Counted from the stretch's first letter, positions 10,039 through 22,395 are shown. The stretch: DNA of 64,000 bases from Siphonodentalium dalli (GCA_032622095.1 CP136062.1:139580351-139644350), one strand, 5' to 3'. Made by a program: numbers and translations. Notes: generated by a model from the sequence alone, not told the origin.

Positions 10039-10599
10039 TCTGTATAATGAGGTGACAGAGCAGGGGGCTTGAATCTCCAATCTGTCATAGGGACTATCTT
10101 TACTGTAGCTGTATCAACCATATGGATATATCAAAGGTACATTACAAGAGACATCAAAAAGCTTGAATCAAGTTTCAGCCATCCTATTGAGTTTAGTTGG
10201 GCTATTGAAATGACTTGATGGGTCCGGATCCTTGAGTGTATTTGGTTTTAATTTGTGGGTGTAACAAGAGCTTGCTTAGTATATTTGTTGCCTTTGTGAG
10301 TGATCCCGTGTGCTGGGTGTCCCCTTACATTCTCCGGGTATATCATACAGCCATATCACCTGCTTCATCTCTACCCTGTAATTGTCATGTCACAGAAAGC
10401 TATTTGGCCCTGTAATTTCGCCCCAAGATAAATTATATTTTTAGGTTTGTTTTATGCCTTTTAAAAATGTTATTTTGGGTCCCAGGGCACTAAACCTGGT
10501 ACTGGGTATATACTCCACACAGTTCAATAGTAAGATTGGAGACAGCATTAGCTATGGCAGCTGGGATGAACATTTATTATTGCATCCAGGTGTTTTCTA

Positions 10600-10792
10600 C
10601 AATAATGCCCAAAGTAATTGACCACTTAACCACAGCAGAATTTAGTCAGAAATATGGCTTGTTGCCATTCATCGGAAAGCTCTCGCCAAGAGCTTTCCGA
10701 TGAATGGCAACAAGCCATATTTCCAACTAAATCCTGAAAAATTACCCATAATTCTTCTGTGGTTAAGTGGTCAATTACTTGGGGCATTACTG
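10600..10792. mobile_element. Family A hairpin element
   Basis: Termini CAATAATGCCC and GGGGCATTACTG with TA flanks. The left arm lacks the ATGGGTAACTTTTCAGG part, so the arms are unequal; the centre reads GAAAGCTCTCGCCAAGAGCTT. Confidence 0.85.
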
Positions 10793-10983
10793 TATCAAAT
10801 AAATGAGTAATATAAAACCAAACAACAGCTTTCTATTTTTGTTCTTCTATTTTACTGCACCCCAACCTGCACCCATGTTTTTCGATGGATATTTTTTTAA
10901 CCTCTTTTAAGTTGAACATTCATTTGTGACACCACTATATTTAGTGGATATAAATGCAGGGCCGGGTATCAACATCATAATTT

Positions 10984-11036
10984 GCCTGAAAATGAGGTCC
11001 CCAGAGGGTGAATTTAGTGATGCTATCCCGCACAGT
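10984..11036 (+). mobile_element. Family C, end fragment
   Basis: One arm only: GCCTGAAAATGAGGTCCCCA onward to CTATCCCGCACAGTG, then unrelated sequence. Truncated inside the first hairpin. Confidence 0.65.
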
Positions 11037-11259
11037 GATGGCAAGATTCTCACATCGAAGCGAGTATTAAATGTTTTCTTCACGTAATCGCCTATTTAAC
11101 CAAAAAAGAAAGCGAATGAGATGCATGTACATACCCTGTCAATTTTTGTTAGCCCATTATGAATCACGTCCCCATATAAATATGACTGTTGAGCTAGAAG
11201 ACATAAGTGTTGCAAGCGACAATTTTTCAAGGTGGTCAAATTTGAACGCGAAAATGTCT

Positions 11260-11518
11260 ATAACCCTTTCATGAAGGGAACTGTGCTGGTGCAGCATAAA
11301 AGATACTGTGCCAGTGCTCCCATAGGGAGCCTCACAAATATAAGAGAATGCACTGGCTTACAAGGTCAAGGTAAATATTGTTAGGCCAATGTATCCTCTT
11401 ACATGTATATATGTGAGGCTCCATATGAGAGACTCGCATATATAAGAGAATGCATTGGCACAGGGTTTTTCGAAAAAATTCAGGTACATGTACTAGTAGC
11501 TCCAGTCATGGAAGTTTA
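11260..11518 (+). mobile_element. Family B element
   Basis: Left end TAACCCTTTCATGAAGG, then GCTGGTGCAGCATAAAAGAT, two hairpins on CTTATATATGCGAG-like arms, and right end AGCTCCAGTCATGGAAG. The first hairpin has lost most of its left arm and the TTAA ends are eroded. Confidence 0.8.
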
Positions 11519-11929
11519 GTTTATTCTCTTAAAACTCATATTCTACAATTTCATGAGTATTGAGACACAACATATTTACAAATAAGAATAGGAGAACATT
11601 GTTATATGCAATAGCTATTATGTACACAGATCCAAGATTGTATATAGTAAGTCATAAAGCTTGGTATAAAACAGGCTATAATCATCTGTTCGATCGAAGC
11701 CGGTGTGACGGCACCCTATTTAGTAGTGCCTTAGGTTAAAATCTCTGTATCAGAGATAAGTTGTTGGGATATCTACCTATATCTTTGGAAAATATCGACG
11801 AATATGGAAAGTATGTTGTTGTTGAAAGAATATAAATGAGGAATTGATAAGCAGTTGACTAACTTAGAAGATAATTATGGGTACTCCCCAGTACACGGGT
11901 ACTCAAACTTTTTCAAAGAAAATAAGCCA

Positions 11930-12411
11930 TGAATCTCTACTCTTAGCTACACACCTAGAGATCATATTCCACCAGTACACAACCTGGGAACTTTTTGATG
12001 CTAATATATGACAGGGAAGTTTATAACATTGAAAAAGCAGTTCAGATAATATATGTCTTAGTTATTACCTGTTCCTTAATAATGTCCCAACTCAAAAATG
12101 TACAATTTAAGTGACTTTTGTGAGCAATTTTTCTTTGTGTCGCTTACAATCATGGAGTTTCTCGCTGGTAATTAATTCAAGGTTTATTGCGATATCAGCC
12201 CACAAATGTCACAAAAATAGTGAATTCTCGAGCGGTGACCACGCCCTGCGGTGAAGTATATTATTGAGGAACAAGTATTAACAAAGAAACATATTCCCTG
12301 CCTTGTTTGTTCAATGTTATACAGTTCCCTGTCAGAACATCAAAAAGTTCCCAGGTTTTGTACTGGTGGAATATGATTGCTGGGAGCAGTACAGATTCAT
12401 GATATGATCTA
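11930..12411 (+). mobile_element. Family D element, degraded
   Basis: Left part AAGCCATGAATCTCTACTC, inner pair AGATCATATTCCACCAGTA and TACTGGTGGAATATGATTG, right end GATTCATGATATGATCTA. The left terminal TAGATCATG is missing, so no 9-bp TSD can be read. Confidence 0.75.
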
Positions 12412-12437
12412 GTCTTAATAGGGTAGACATACATGTA

Positions 12438-12711
12438 CTAGTAATGCTCTAATTAATCGACCTCTTAACCAAAGCAGAATTATGGGTAACTTTTCAGGAT
12501 TTAGTCGGAAATATGGCTTGTTGCCATTCATCGGAAAGCTCTCGGGTAACTTTTCAGGATTTAGTCGGAAATATGGCTTGTTGCCATTCATCGGAAAGCT
12601 CTCGGCGAGAGCTTTCCGATGAATGGCAACAAGCCATATTTCCGACTAAATCCTGAAAAGTTACCCATAATTCTGCTTTGGTTAAGAGGTCGATTAATTA
12701 GAGCATTACTG
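12438..12711. mobile_element. Family A element with internal 60-bp tandem duplication
   Basis: Termini TAGTAATGCTCTAATTAATC and GATTAATTAGAGCATTACTG. The 60 bases 12484-12543 are repeated exactly at 12544-12603, so the left arm carries two copies of the GGATTTAGTCGGAAATATGG block while the right arm has one. Confidence 0.9.
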
Positions 12712-12719
12712 TACTAGTA

Positions 12720-14665
12720 AGGCTATGATACTGCCAGAGACACCAGTAGCATCAGCTATCCTGGTCTGTCATCATCAACTAGTCATCATATACTACTAGT
12801 AAGTAGTGGATATATGATGGCTTAACTCTTTGTTTGGGCTTTGAACTTGACATACTTTTTACACCACATGTTGTTTATCACTGACTGATTTCTCATTCAG
12901 GGGTTTATGGCTGATAAAACTGATTCATGGGGACTCCTATTTCACAATTAATGTTCAAAACATATGTTATTCCTGTCTGTCAGAAATATTTGTGAGGGTT
13001 GTATGGAGGTCAGGCAAAGATAACAATATCATTTATGGCTCAGTGCTGGATATCATTAGTCCTAACACTGAAATATCCATGGGATGTCACTATGATGGTT
13101 TGATGATAAGAAAACTGGAGACCACCCTAGGAGCTTGTTGTTATGACAAACATTCGTTTTTAATTTAAATTTTTTTTTAAAGTTTTTATGTTGTTTTCTT
13201 AAGGACAAGTCCATATGAATCCATCAAAGATGTGAGACTGATTTCCCTTTTTGATGGCATATATGTATGTCACTGCAAATATACATATGTACAGGGTTAC
13301 TTCTACTGGTAGATTCAATTTTTATTTGGTATACTTGTGTGTTCAAAATTCTACATTTCCTTCTGTTTGGGGTTGCAGAGACTCAGCTGGTAAGATGCAT
13401 AGTGCTTTGAGCTATTATATAAAACCATCCAGCAATACAGCATTGGTTCAATTCATGGTACAAGTGGATTCATGTTCCACGCAAATGATGAGTAGTCTGT
13501 TTCATGTATCTTTTCAATTTTGTCAGTTGCCTACTGGGGTTGGTGGTAATTGCATGCAGTGGATCCAGTTATATGCCAGAAAAATTAACCCTCGATGTAT
13601 TCTATTCTACACCAATACAACTGACGTCATGATATGGCCTTGTGGCTGAAATGACAGCACTAAGATAATAAATACCCAACCCACATCAACAACCAAAGTT
13701 TCATGGAATTTTTCAAACTGGTTGCCCACAATAAGCTGATGATACTGATGTTTGATGGTGATTGTTGGACATCATTTAAACAATATTTTACTGCATCCCA
13801 GGATTCCCTTGCCTTTGATATTTCTGGTAGGATGGCATGATGAATCATTGATGTGGATATCCTGATATTGCGATATTGCATGTCTGGACTGGGCAGCCCT
13901 AATTGCCACTGATATCATAAACTGATGGCAGCCATGTTATTAATACATGAGGATTTCTGACATAACCACTGTTTGATCACATAAAACTCTGCTGCCATCT
14001 TTATCACAGGTTATAATCATAATCTCCAAACCATTGACCAAACAGTCCAGGATAACACAGCCATATCTCCGAGTTCGAGGACATTAGCACTAAAGCAAAC
14101 GGCTAATGATATCCGTTTCATTGCTCATGTGCCATAGATTTGGTATATTTATATGTTTACCTGGGTATACATATATTTTACAGGTATTATGTACTTTATG
14201 CTACATTGCATATTGGTATTTGCCTACATACTAGTACATGCAGCTTATCAATACTTGTAGCTACAGCCCCAGTCAAGTTTGGAAGTTATAGCTTGTGTTA
14301 TCGCCACACTGGCATTATGAAGTTAAGTACATGTATATACCGTAATGTATTTCGTTTTTCAAAATGTGCATACCGGTATATATGAGCTGGTATTTTCGCA
14401 GAAATTTATTTCTTGTCGTTTTATTGACAAGACTTGGTTGCGGTATTTGAAGTCTACTTTGTATGAGATCCGCGTATTAAGGTACAAGGTGCTGAATTTT
14501 GACCCCTTCTATAAACTTGCTAGACCAACTATCCATATGTGAAGTTTAAATTTCTGTTCCTATCATGATCCCAGGATGAAAATAAGTCATGAAAAATATG
14601 GCTGAAAAAACTCTGACAGACTTCAAGTGTTATCAACAGATCCATCTTTAGAGGGTTTTCATCAT
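12720..14665. other. Repeat-poor stretch of intron 2
   Basis: No copy of the recurrent families and no convincing exon. The longest open frame (132 codons, 13251-13649) has no recognisable domain, no supporting splice pair and low-complexity composition, so it is read as chance. Confidence 0.5.
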
Positions 14666-14671
14666 CTCTTA

Positions 14672-14852
14672 CAGTAATGCCCTAAATAATCGACTCCATA
14701 ACCACAGCAGAATTATGGGTAATTTTTCAGGATTTAGTCGGAAATATGAGGGCTTTCCGATGAATGGCAACGAGCCATATTTCCGACTAAATCCTGAAAA
14801 ATTACCCATAATTCTGCTGTAGTTAAAGAGTCGATTATTTAGGGCATTACAG
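14672..14852. mobile_element. Family A hairpin element
   Basis: Termini CAGTAATGCCCTAAATAATC and TTAGGGCATTACAG. The left arm is shorter, jumping from GTCGGAAATATG to the right-arm centre GGCTTTCCGATGAATGG. Confidence 0.85.
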
Positions 14853-16740
14853 TTACTATATTAGTTAACCTTCAAGAAGGATGAGCCCCATCCACAGGAG
14901 ACTTTCAGTGAAGTCTTAAAATTTGCAGATATCCCTGTTGCCTGACTTTAGCCACTCAGGGCTCTGCAGGTCTCAATATTCTCCTTGATATTATCTTCAA
15001 GAGTTTTGGCAGTAAGCATCTGGATGATGATGGTATTTGATTGAAGCAGTCCTATGCACGTTGTGCGGCAGCTTGTGTGCCATGGATTTTCCCATTGTTG
15101 ACCATGCTTACTCAACCAAACTACAAATATTTACCTATTTTCGAGCTGAGATAGTCTTTCTAAGCTAGCATTGGATCTGATTTGAGGGTCGCATGAGTTC
15201 TTTAGAGCTGTATTTATACAATTTTCTTATTGCAGTATTGACTCATGTATCTAATAGTTTGTTTTGTTGCGCTTGGTCTTTAAAAGATAGGAGATGCTGG
15301 CAGTATGCATACTGAATGTTGATGGGGTAGATCAGGGTTCCTAGAGGTTTTTAGTTTGGTTACCCATCTGTTACCACAAAGGTTCAAAAGCCGTTTAGCC
15401 CTCTGATGACTGGATTTTTTTATGATTAGTTACTTGGTTCCCATTCATTCATTTGAAGGGATGTTATGCTAATATGTTCAAAAACTGCATTAGGCTGTTT
15501 TGTTCGTTGGTGTTTTAGGCCAACATACTTGGCAGGTTGTCCTTCGATGCATGGCAAATCTGGTTAAAACCATGAGAAATTATGGCCTAGTAACTAAAGA
15601 TGATAAACCCAAAAAACAATATCAAATCTTCTTCTCGCCACCTTTCCTCATACATGTACATGCATGCTTCACTCTAATCTTACCATCTTTCTTCAACCAG
15701 TACATGTTAGCAAGGACATGGCTGAAATGTCTCTATTGGGGAGAGTCCAGCTTATAATTTCCAAAACAATCAAGTACTAGACTATCATTTTGACCTACAT
15801 GTACTCTATTCATTCTAATTGTTGAAAACTTTAACCAAATTTGTGTGTGGGGGGGGGGGGGGATCACACTTTCCCTGTCTCAGTATCCCTGCATGGTAAA
15901 CTCTCATCTCATCACCTTCCCTGCAGCTATGGTAAGGCTCATACCTCAGCACCCAGTTAATTCATGAGGTGATTTTTTACCATCCGAACTCAAAGGAGAT
16001 TAAAGAAGAGCTTTGATTCCTTTGAGGTGTGTTTGATCCTGGTTGAGAACAGAGAAAGACTTTGCTTTATAAGCCAAGTGTCAGGGCTCAAATGTTTGAC
16101 TCTATTATTGTCAAGTCTTCTTGGTGCTTCTGTGAGTTTTTCTCTTTTCTTGAGTAGGTATAATGGAAAATTATGCTGACAGAATGATTCCAAGATCAAA
16201 GTTGTTGTGTACTCAAAGTACTTGTAGGTAAAATGGGAAGATATGATAATGATTTAGGAATTGCTTTCGTAGATTGATAGAACCGAGGCGTTTGTACTAG
16301 TACTATTAAGAAAAGGATGTTTGGCTATCAGATTAATGCTTCGCAACATCTCAACACTTAGCTGGGTCTACTGTTCAGACCTTCAAGGAACTATTTTGTT
16401 AAGCTGTTTTTTTTTTTGTGGGCGAAATATGTTTATTACTGGTATATCTTCAATGCAACCGATTATAATTAAAGAAAGACTGAATACAAATGTATATTGT
16501 CATGTTCTCTCTTTTCGTTGTTTGTTTTGCCAGTAAAAAAACTTATTCATTACACCTAGGCTATTGTATAAACCTTAAAGGCATATTGTGCACTTATTTC
16601 AGTGAATAAAATGGTATTTGAGAATCCAGACACATTGCCCACTGAAAGAAAGTAGAATTCAAATATTACCGAAAATTCCAATCACACACCGATCATGCCT
16701 ATCATTACAGAAAACACAACATCTGAAGCTGCATGTGTTT
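14853..16740. other. Repeat-poor stretch of intron 2
   Basis: I see only a short poly-G tract near 15847-15861 and a TCF-type core AGATCAAAG at about 16192. No exon or element is supported. Confidence 0.45.
15847..15861. repeat. Poly-G tract
   Basis: An uninterrupted run of about 14 G followed by GATCACAC. Confidence 0.85.
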
Positions 16741-16744
16741 TGAC

Positions 16745-16835
16745 ACAATGCATATTTTTTGGATTGGGTGGGATTCGAATCCCAGCCCGTGACGGCGAGC
16801 GCGCCTTGTGACTCAGTCTGCCATCAATACCACAC
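16745..16835 (-). mobile_element. tRNA-derived SINE head
   Basis: Reverse strand shows an A-box-like TGGCAGACTGAG, an Asp-like anticodon region (CTCGCCGTCACGG) and a clear B box GGGATTCGAATCCCA. The acceptor stem does not pair, so this is not a functional tRNA gene. No 3' SINE body or poly-A could be delimited. Confidence 0.55.
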
Positions 16836-17099
16836 AGCATGTGCCAAAAATCTACCATATACATTCACAAATTAACATCTGAACTTTTCACAATTGTAAA
16901 TATTTACTCCTTAATGCAGGATGAATTTATTGCTAATAAAACGACAATGATAACACCAATGAGAGTAGCTTCATATAATTCATTCAAAAGATTGATGATG
17001 GGTGCTGATAATTTGGATATAAAATTTATGAAAAGAACTATTTTGGTTAATATTTTTTATTCCTGTTTTATCGCCTTGGCAGAGTGTTCCACATCACTT

Positions 17100-18195
17100 G
17101 GGTAGGCTGCTTTAAAGTTACACATATGTAGCAATACACAGTTTCCAGCATGGGAGGGGGTACTGCAATTCAAATGTATGCTGAGCCATTATCTTTGGCA
17201 TCCACCCAATCAAGCGTTTATTTATTTTCCACAGGAATGGTGGGTGTAAACATCTCAACTTTCTTTTTCTGAAACCTGAGATAACTCCCAACAAGAATAC
17301 GATTTATTTTTGTGACTGATTTTGTCACTGATATATAATATTAACTCATATCATCAGAATTTGAAAAACAATCGCTGTGGGCACCTTTAACTGCATATGA
17401 AGATGGAGATAACGAGATGCTTTGTATTATGGCATATTTTTTTGTAAAATTAGAAATAGAGTCTGTCTGGCTGCAAATATGCGCAATACTGCACCAAATG
17501 TGCACCCACAATGCAGAAAACACATATATCATGCATTCCATAGACACCAGGATCTGTTTAGTTGTATAATTTTCTGCATTTGTGTCATGTTGTCTCATAA
17601 TTATGCATGATTTAGTGGTTATAGAGTGGCAGAAAAAATGGACTTGGCATTCAAGTATGCTGATTTGTTGCATTCTTTGATAAAACAAAGTTTCGGCTCA
17701 TGCCCTGTCTATGACTCTATACAGATAACAATATCCAGGTTGGCTTTATGCCTAAATCAATGCAATTTTGGTTCCAACCAGCAGTAATACTGTTTTTTTA
17801 GTTTCTCCTAAATTAAGAAATGAATGTGGTGGCCCTGTGTTTTATTGGAGAATACCAAGATGTGCCCGACATGCACACCCTGTCAGGGACAAGCCTGGAG
17901 GGTTCAAATTACGAGAAGTCATTTCTCCCTGTTTGGTTATTAGGAAGAAGTGGACTGTTATCAGGGAGAAGTAACAATGACTGAAGTTCAATTTACACCC
18001 CAATGTCAGTCTTCCATGATCCAATAAGTAGTATACAAAACAAGAGCACAATTATAAAACCATTGTAGTGAGTAAGAATACCATTATAATCAATAAATAT
18101 ACTTTAAATATGCTGTTATGACATATGCATACTCGCATATGAGGGAGACTTCTCCCTAGGACAAAAATAAGGAGAAGTGGCACATTTTAGTGGGA
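17100..18195. other. Intron 2 stretch without recognised features
   Basis: No recurrent family copy. Open frames on both strands between 17341 and 17688 show no recognisable protein family or splice context. Confidence 0.45.
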
Positions 18196-18200
18196 ATATA

Positions 18201-18390
18201 CAGTAATGCCCTAATTAATCGACTCTTTAACCACAGCAGAATTATGGGTAACTTTTCAGGATTTAGTCGGAAATATGGCTTGTTGCCATTCATCGGAAAG
18301 CTCTCCAACAAGCCATATTTCCGACTAAATCCTGAAAAGTTACCCATAATTCTGCTGTGGTTAAAGAGTCGATTAATTAGGGCATTACTG
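18201..18390. mobile_element. Family A hairpin element, well preserved
   Basis: Ends CAGTAATGCCCTAATTAATC and GATTAATTAGGGCATTACTG flanked by TA. The arms are nearly perfect complements for about 90 bases, so the strand can fold into a long hairpin. The TA target and CAGT terminus fit Tc1/mariner. Confidence 0.92.
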
Positions 18391-18981
18391 TATGTCTCCT
18401 AAGACTGCCTCTAGGCTGGTCCCTGCATCGTGTCAACCCCAAAATTGAAGTGGCAAGTTCACACTAAATGTGCCCAATGGCTACAGCATCCTATTCCTAA
18501 AAAAATTATTCATGTCTTATACCTTATCTAGATTGATTTTGATCACTATTACATGTATCATAAAATTAGCTGTATATTTCTGAAACCTGATAACATTTCA
18601 TTTTATAGTGTGTATTTTGGGTACCAATGTGATTTATTGGAGTTTAAAACACATGGTACAATTGGTACATTGTAATTGACCAAACAGTGAAAAGGATTTA
18701 GTTTGATATAAACATGCTGGTAAAATATTACTATATTATTTATATTGGAGCTTTGCTTAAGCAGATATATCATTTATATATGATTGGGAGGGAATGGCTT
18801 ACATGTAGCATACCAGTAGTATAATTACAAAGAGATTGAAAAGTTTGCTATAAAATCTCTCTTTTACCTTACTTTAATAACTTAAATCATATGATGGTTA
18901 AAGAAGAATAAATTTAGTGTGGTGTCCAGAAAGATTGAAAGATGCCTCCATGTTGTGAAGTATTTTAGAGGAAGGTATATA

Positions 18982-19119
18982 CAGTAATGCTCTAAATAAT
19001 CGGCTCCTTAACCACAGCAGAATTATGGGTAATTTTTCTGGATTTAGTCGGAAATATGGCTTGTTGCCATTCATTGGAAAGCAGCACTCACAAGGAGTCG
19101 ATTATTTAGGGAATTACTG
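18982..19119. mobile_element. Family A element, right arm mostly deleted
   Basis: Complete left arm from CAGTAATGCTCTAAATAATC to GCCATTCATTGGAAAGC, then a short right tip AGGAGTCGATTATTTAGGGA ending ATTACTG and TA. Confidence 0.85.
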
Positions 19120-19232
19120 TAGTTACCAAAGATTATGGGATAGAAATTTAACTTTCACAGTATCTGTGATAAAATCTGTGTGTATCTGATGTTTTTCAGG
19201 GATAACTGCCAGGTTTAGATTGTTAAATGTCA

Positions 19233-19495
19233 TTAACCCTTTCATGGCGGGAGCCGTACTGGTGCAGCATTAAAGATCCTGTGCCAGTGCATTCTCTTAT
19301 ATGCGAGTCTCCCAACAGGAGTCTCACATATAAAAGAGAATGCACTGGTTTACAAGGTCAAGGTAAATACTGCTAGGCCAATGATTTCTCTTTTAGATGC
19401 GAGGCTCCCTATGGGAGACTCGCATATATAAGAGAATGCATTGGCACAGGGTTTATTGCAAAATTTCAGGAAGCTCCAGTCATGGAAGGGTTTAA
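19233..19495 (+). mobile_element. Family B element, nearly complete
   Basis: TTAA ends, termini CCCTTTCATGGCGGGAGCC and GCTCCAGTCATGGAAGGG, and two internal hairpins containing CTCTTATATGCGAGTCTCC and GGCTCCCTATGGGAGAC. Confidence 0.88.
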
Positions 19496-19573
19496 TTCAC
19501 CCATCAAGCACTCACTGACTGCCATTGGACACAAATCTCTTATCACTCTTATGAAATAATATACCAGTTGTCT

Positions 19574-19972
19574 GCAAGCTGGCAAATAGCCAGTCTGTCT
19601 TTTGCAGAATGGGGTCCCCAGTGAGTGAATTTAGTGATGCCATCTCGCATAGTGGGTTAACATTACCAAATTCACCTTCTGGGGACCTCATTCTGCTTAG
19701 GCCTCATCTTCTTGGAAGTATCTACTAGTATATCCCTTAATTTGCAGAAGATAAATTGCATAATCGAGGTTACTAATGAGTAAACACCTCCAACTTCAAC
19801 TGGGGAAATTCAATTTGATCCTAGGTCTCCTACAACAGTTGAAGCCTAAAGCCTAGTAAACCAGAATGAGGGTTAATTTGGTGACGCTATCCCGCCGTGC
19901 AGGATAGCATCACTAAATTCACCATGTGCGGACCTCATTTTGCAAATGACATACACACTATTTGCAGCATTG
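19574..19972. mobile_element. Family C two-hairpin element, degraded
   Basis: Termini GCAAGCTGGCAAATAGC and ACTATTTGCAGCATTGG. The first module (GGGGTCCCCAGTGAGTG with CTTCTGGGGACCTCATTC) is intact; the second is shortened (AATGAGGGTTAATTTGG). Confidence 0.75.
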
Positions 19973-20487
19973 GTAGCCTGCTTCTGCTTGATCATCAATG
20001 ATCGGCAAATTTGGAGTTTTGTAACAAATTGTGGAAGAGAGAACACATCTTGACTGCGTTGTCTGATGGCTGATACCACCTCATTGTGTTTGTCACATAG
20101 TACTTTTGATCTATCTGTGATCACTTACAGATCAGACACCTATCAGACATTGCTGTTTGTTTTGATTTCCCATCAAAGTAAAAATATGGATCACAGGGGG
20201 CACAAAAAATCCTCCTCTCTCACTCGTATGTTTACATACAAAGATATTGAGCCCAATAACTTATCAATGAAGCCTTTGAGTGTGGCTCTGTTTGATAAAT
20301 AATATTGTTTGAAGTTTCTTTTTTTTTTCCCGGCTGTAGTCAGTCACTCAGGCCAATGCACAAAGATATGGCCCCCTATTCTATATTTGCTGTTGTAGCT
20401 CACTAAAGAATGCATATTGTGCTCCAAGCTATGGTGAGGCTAGAAGCCTATAACATTTGGAGAACTGCATGGGTACAAACAATTTCT

Positions 20488-20497
20488 CCTTTGATCT
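20488..20497 (-). promoter_or_regulatory. TCF/LEF-type site CCTTTGATCT
   Basis: Third occurrence of this 10-mer (either strand) in the window, alone and deep in intron 2. Listed mainly as a caution on how often the motif arises by chance. Confidence 0.2.
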
Positions 20498-20554
20498 GTA
20501 CAAAACCACTCATTATACATGTACCCCCATCTTTTTGGGGAGTATACTGGATTA

Positions 20555-20885
20555 CATGCGTCTGTCTGTCCATGCATCAGGGCTTCCATCCGCTCATATA
20601 TCTCAACCATGGGTGATCGAATCTCAATGAATTTTGGTATGCAGGTTTGTCATAGTCATAAGGAGGGCTTTCAAAAGAGGGTTCATCGATGTTCACATTT
20701 CCCGTTCAAGAGTTATCCCTCTTTGTTTATCTGAAAATGTTGGATTTCTGTTCGTCGTTTGTTAGAATTGTCAAGTAATCTGTTCGGTCATCACATTTTT
20801 TTCACAATTTGGTTTCCGACCTTCCCATATTTCAATTTTAACCATTAGGGTATCCCAGCACCCATGGTGCAACCTCTTGTTTGAC
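20555..20885 (+). repeat. Dispersed repeat-like stretch with 'GTCTGTCCATGCATC' start
   Basis: The opening GCGTCTGTCTGTCCATGC followed by ATCTCAATGAATTTTGGTAT-like text resembles dispersed repeats common in mollusc and other marine invertebrate genomes. No second copy is evident here, so the boundaries are uncertain. Confidence 0.35.
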
Positions 20886-21069
20886 ATACCCTGTCTGGAA
20901 ATGTTGCCTGTTGTACCAGGTACTACATTGGATCTGTCATGACAATTGCATGTAATTGGCTTATTTTGTTATATTTTGTGGAACTTGTTAGAAATATTTA
21001 GAATTTGCCAAGCATCAGCTGGGAAATTTGAAGAGATGTATCTGAAATACAAAGCTATATATGTGTGAA

Positions 21070-21290
21070 GCTCCATCATCCAGTGATCAGTGCATTGGAC
21101 ATGCCTTCACTGTCAACACAGCGAGGTGAGTTCGCAGCCTACCCCTGGTCTCATGTGAGTTGCACACAGCAGTGGCTTGGTCGAATTGATTGACGTGGAA
21201 AAATTGTCGGATTGTACGCTGTACATATTTTCTTTCAAGTTGAGACCCCTGAGCAAGGGCGCTCGAACCACCCATGCATTGATAAGGGTA
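21070..21290 (+). mobile_element. Probable tRNA-derived SINE
   Basis: A-box-like AGTGATCAGTGCATTGGAC, then B-box-like GTGAGTTCGCAGCC about 50 bases downstream, the spacing of a tRNA promoter. Further on, CCCTGAGCAAGGGCGCTCG resembles the conserved core of some animal SINE families. Boundaries are inferred. Confidence 0.5.
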
Positions 21291-22222
21291 CCTGATTATG
21301 AGCAGTGAAAGATATTGTTACATTTTGGCTGTACCTCACTTAGTGTTCAGGCTCATCAGGGTAATAATAATTGTTCCATACATTGGAATGTGGTACCTGT
21401 AGAATCTGTGTAATAAATGTATCGATTAGTATTATTATATATGCCTTAAAAACCCAGAATTTCATGTAAACTCTGAATACCGATATTAAAAGATGATCCT
21501 TGGAACTGTCATGAGGTTTTTGTTATTTTCTGAATAATTGTCAAATATACCCAGCTAAACATTTCAGTTTGAATGAAATGTATTTAGAATTTCCAAGTTG
21601 GTCACCCTCACCCCATTGTGTAGCCCCTCTAGCCATGTCCTTCATTTTGAACGGTGAATACATTGTTAAAGACTGCACATATATCTACAGAAACCAAGCC
21701 ATTGACAGCACCCTTTTTGTGTTGGTATCTCGAAAGCTTTGTTAGAAATACAGTGGCTTTTCACAAGAGAGCAGTGTTACTGTGTACTCGCAGGATGTGT
21801 CCGCACAAGTACATAGTCTGCTTGTGATCCACAAACAGAAGCTTGCTGTACAACAAATCATTACTCCAACAAATATTGAATTAAATTTCAATTCAAATGC
21901 TTGAGTAATTCTCACAATTCCATTCATAACAGCCCTCTCCACAGTCGTCACTACATCAAACATAATGAGAGGTTTTATATGAATTTGCATGTGGGTCAGC
22001 TGTATGTCATTTGACTCATCTTAATCCAGGGTTACTTAGCATGTGAGCAATTGTGGTCAGACTCTGGGACAGATGGAAGTGAGGAAATAATTAATAATGT
22101 ACAGGGTACTTATATTGAGGTTCCAGACCTCCCATTACAACAACAACAACATATTTTATTAATAAAATCTAATTTTACATAAACTATGGCTTTAGAAAAC
22201 AGAAAAGTTGTTATAGACCATG

Positions 22223-22395
22223 CAGGTAATGCCCTAAATATTCGACTCCTTAACAACAGCAGAATTATGGGTAACTTTTCAGGATTTAGTCGGAAATATG
22301 GCTTGAATGGCAACAAGCCATATTTCCGACTAATTCCTGAAAAATTACCCATGATACTGCTGTCGTTAAGGAGTCAATTATTTAGGGCATTACTG
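22223..22395. mobile_element. Family A hairpin element
   Basis: Ends CAGGTAATGCCCTAAATATT and TTATTTAGGGCATTACTG. The loop is reduced: the left arm stops at ATATGGCTTGAATGGC and passes directly into the right arm. Confidence 0.85.

Noticed and set aside
13251-13649. 132-codon open frame on the + strand
   Set aside because: No recognisable domain, no matching splice sites, and composition like surrounding intron DNA; inclusion is not required by exon phases.
18156-18402. Recurring peptide NHSRIMGNFSGFSRKYGLLP on both strands at many loci
   Set aside because: It is the translation of the family A hairpin arm, seen in several frames and on both strands; not a protein family.
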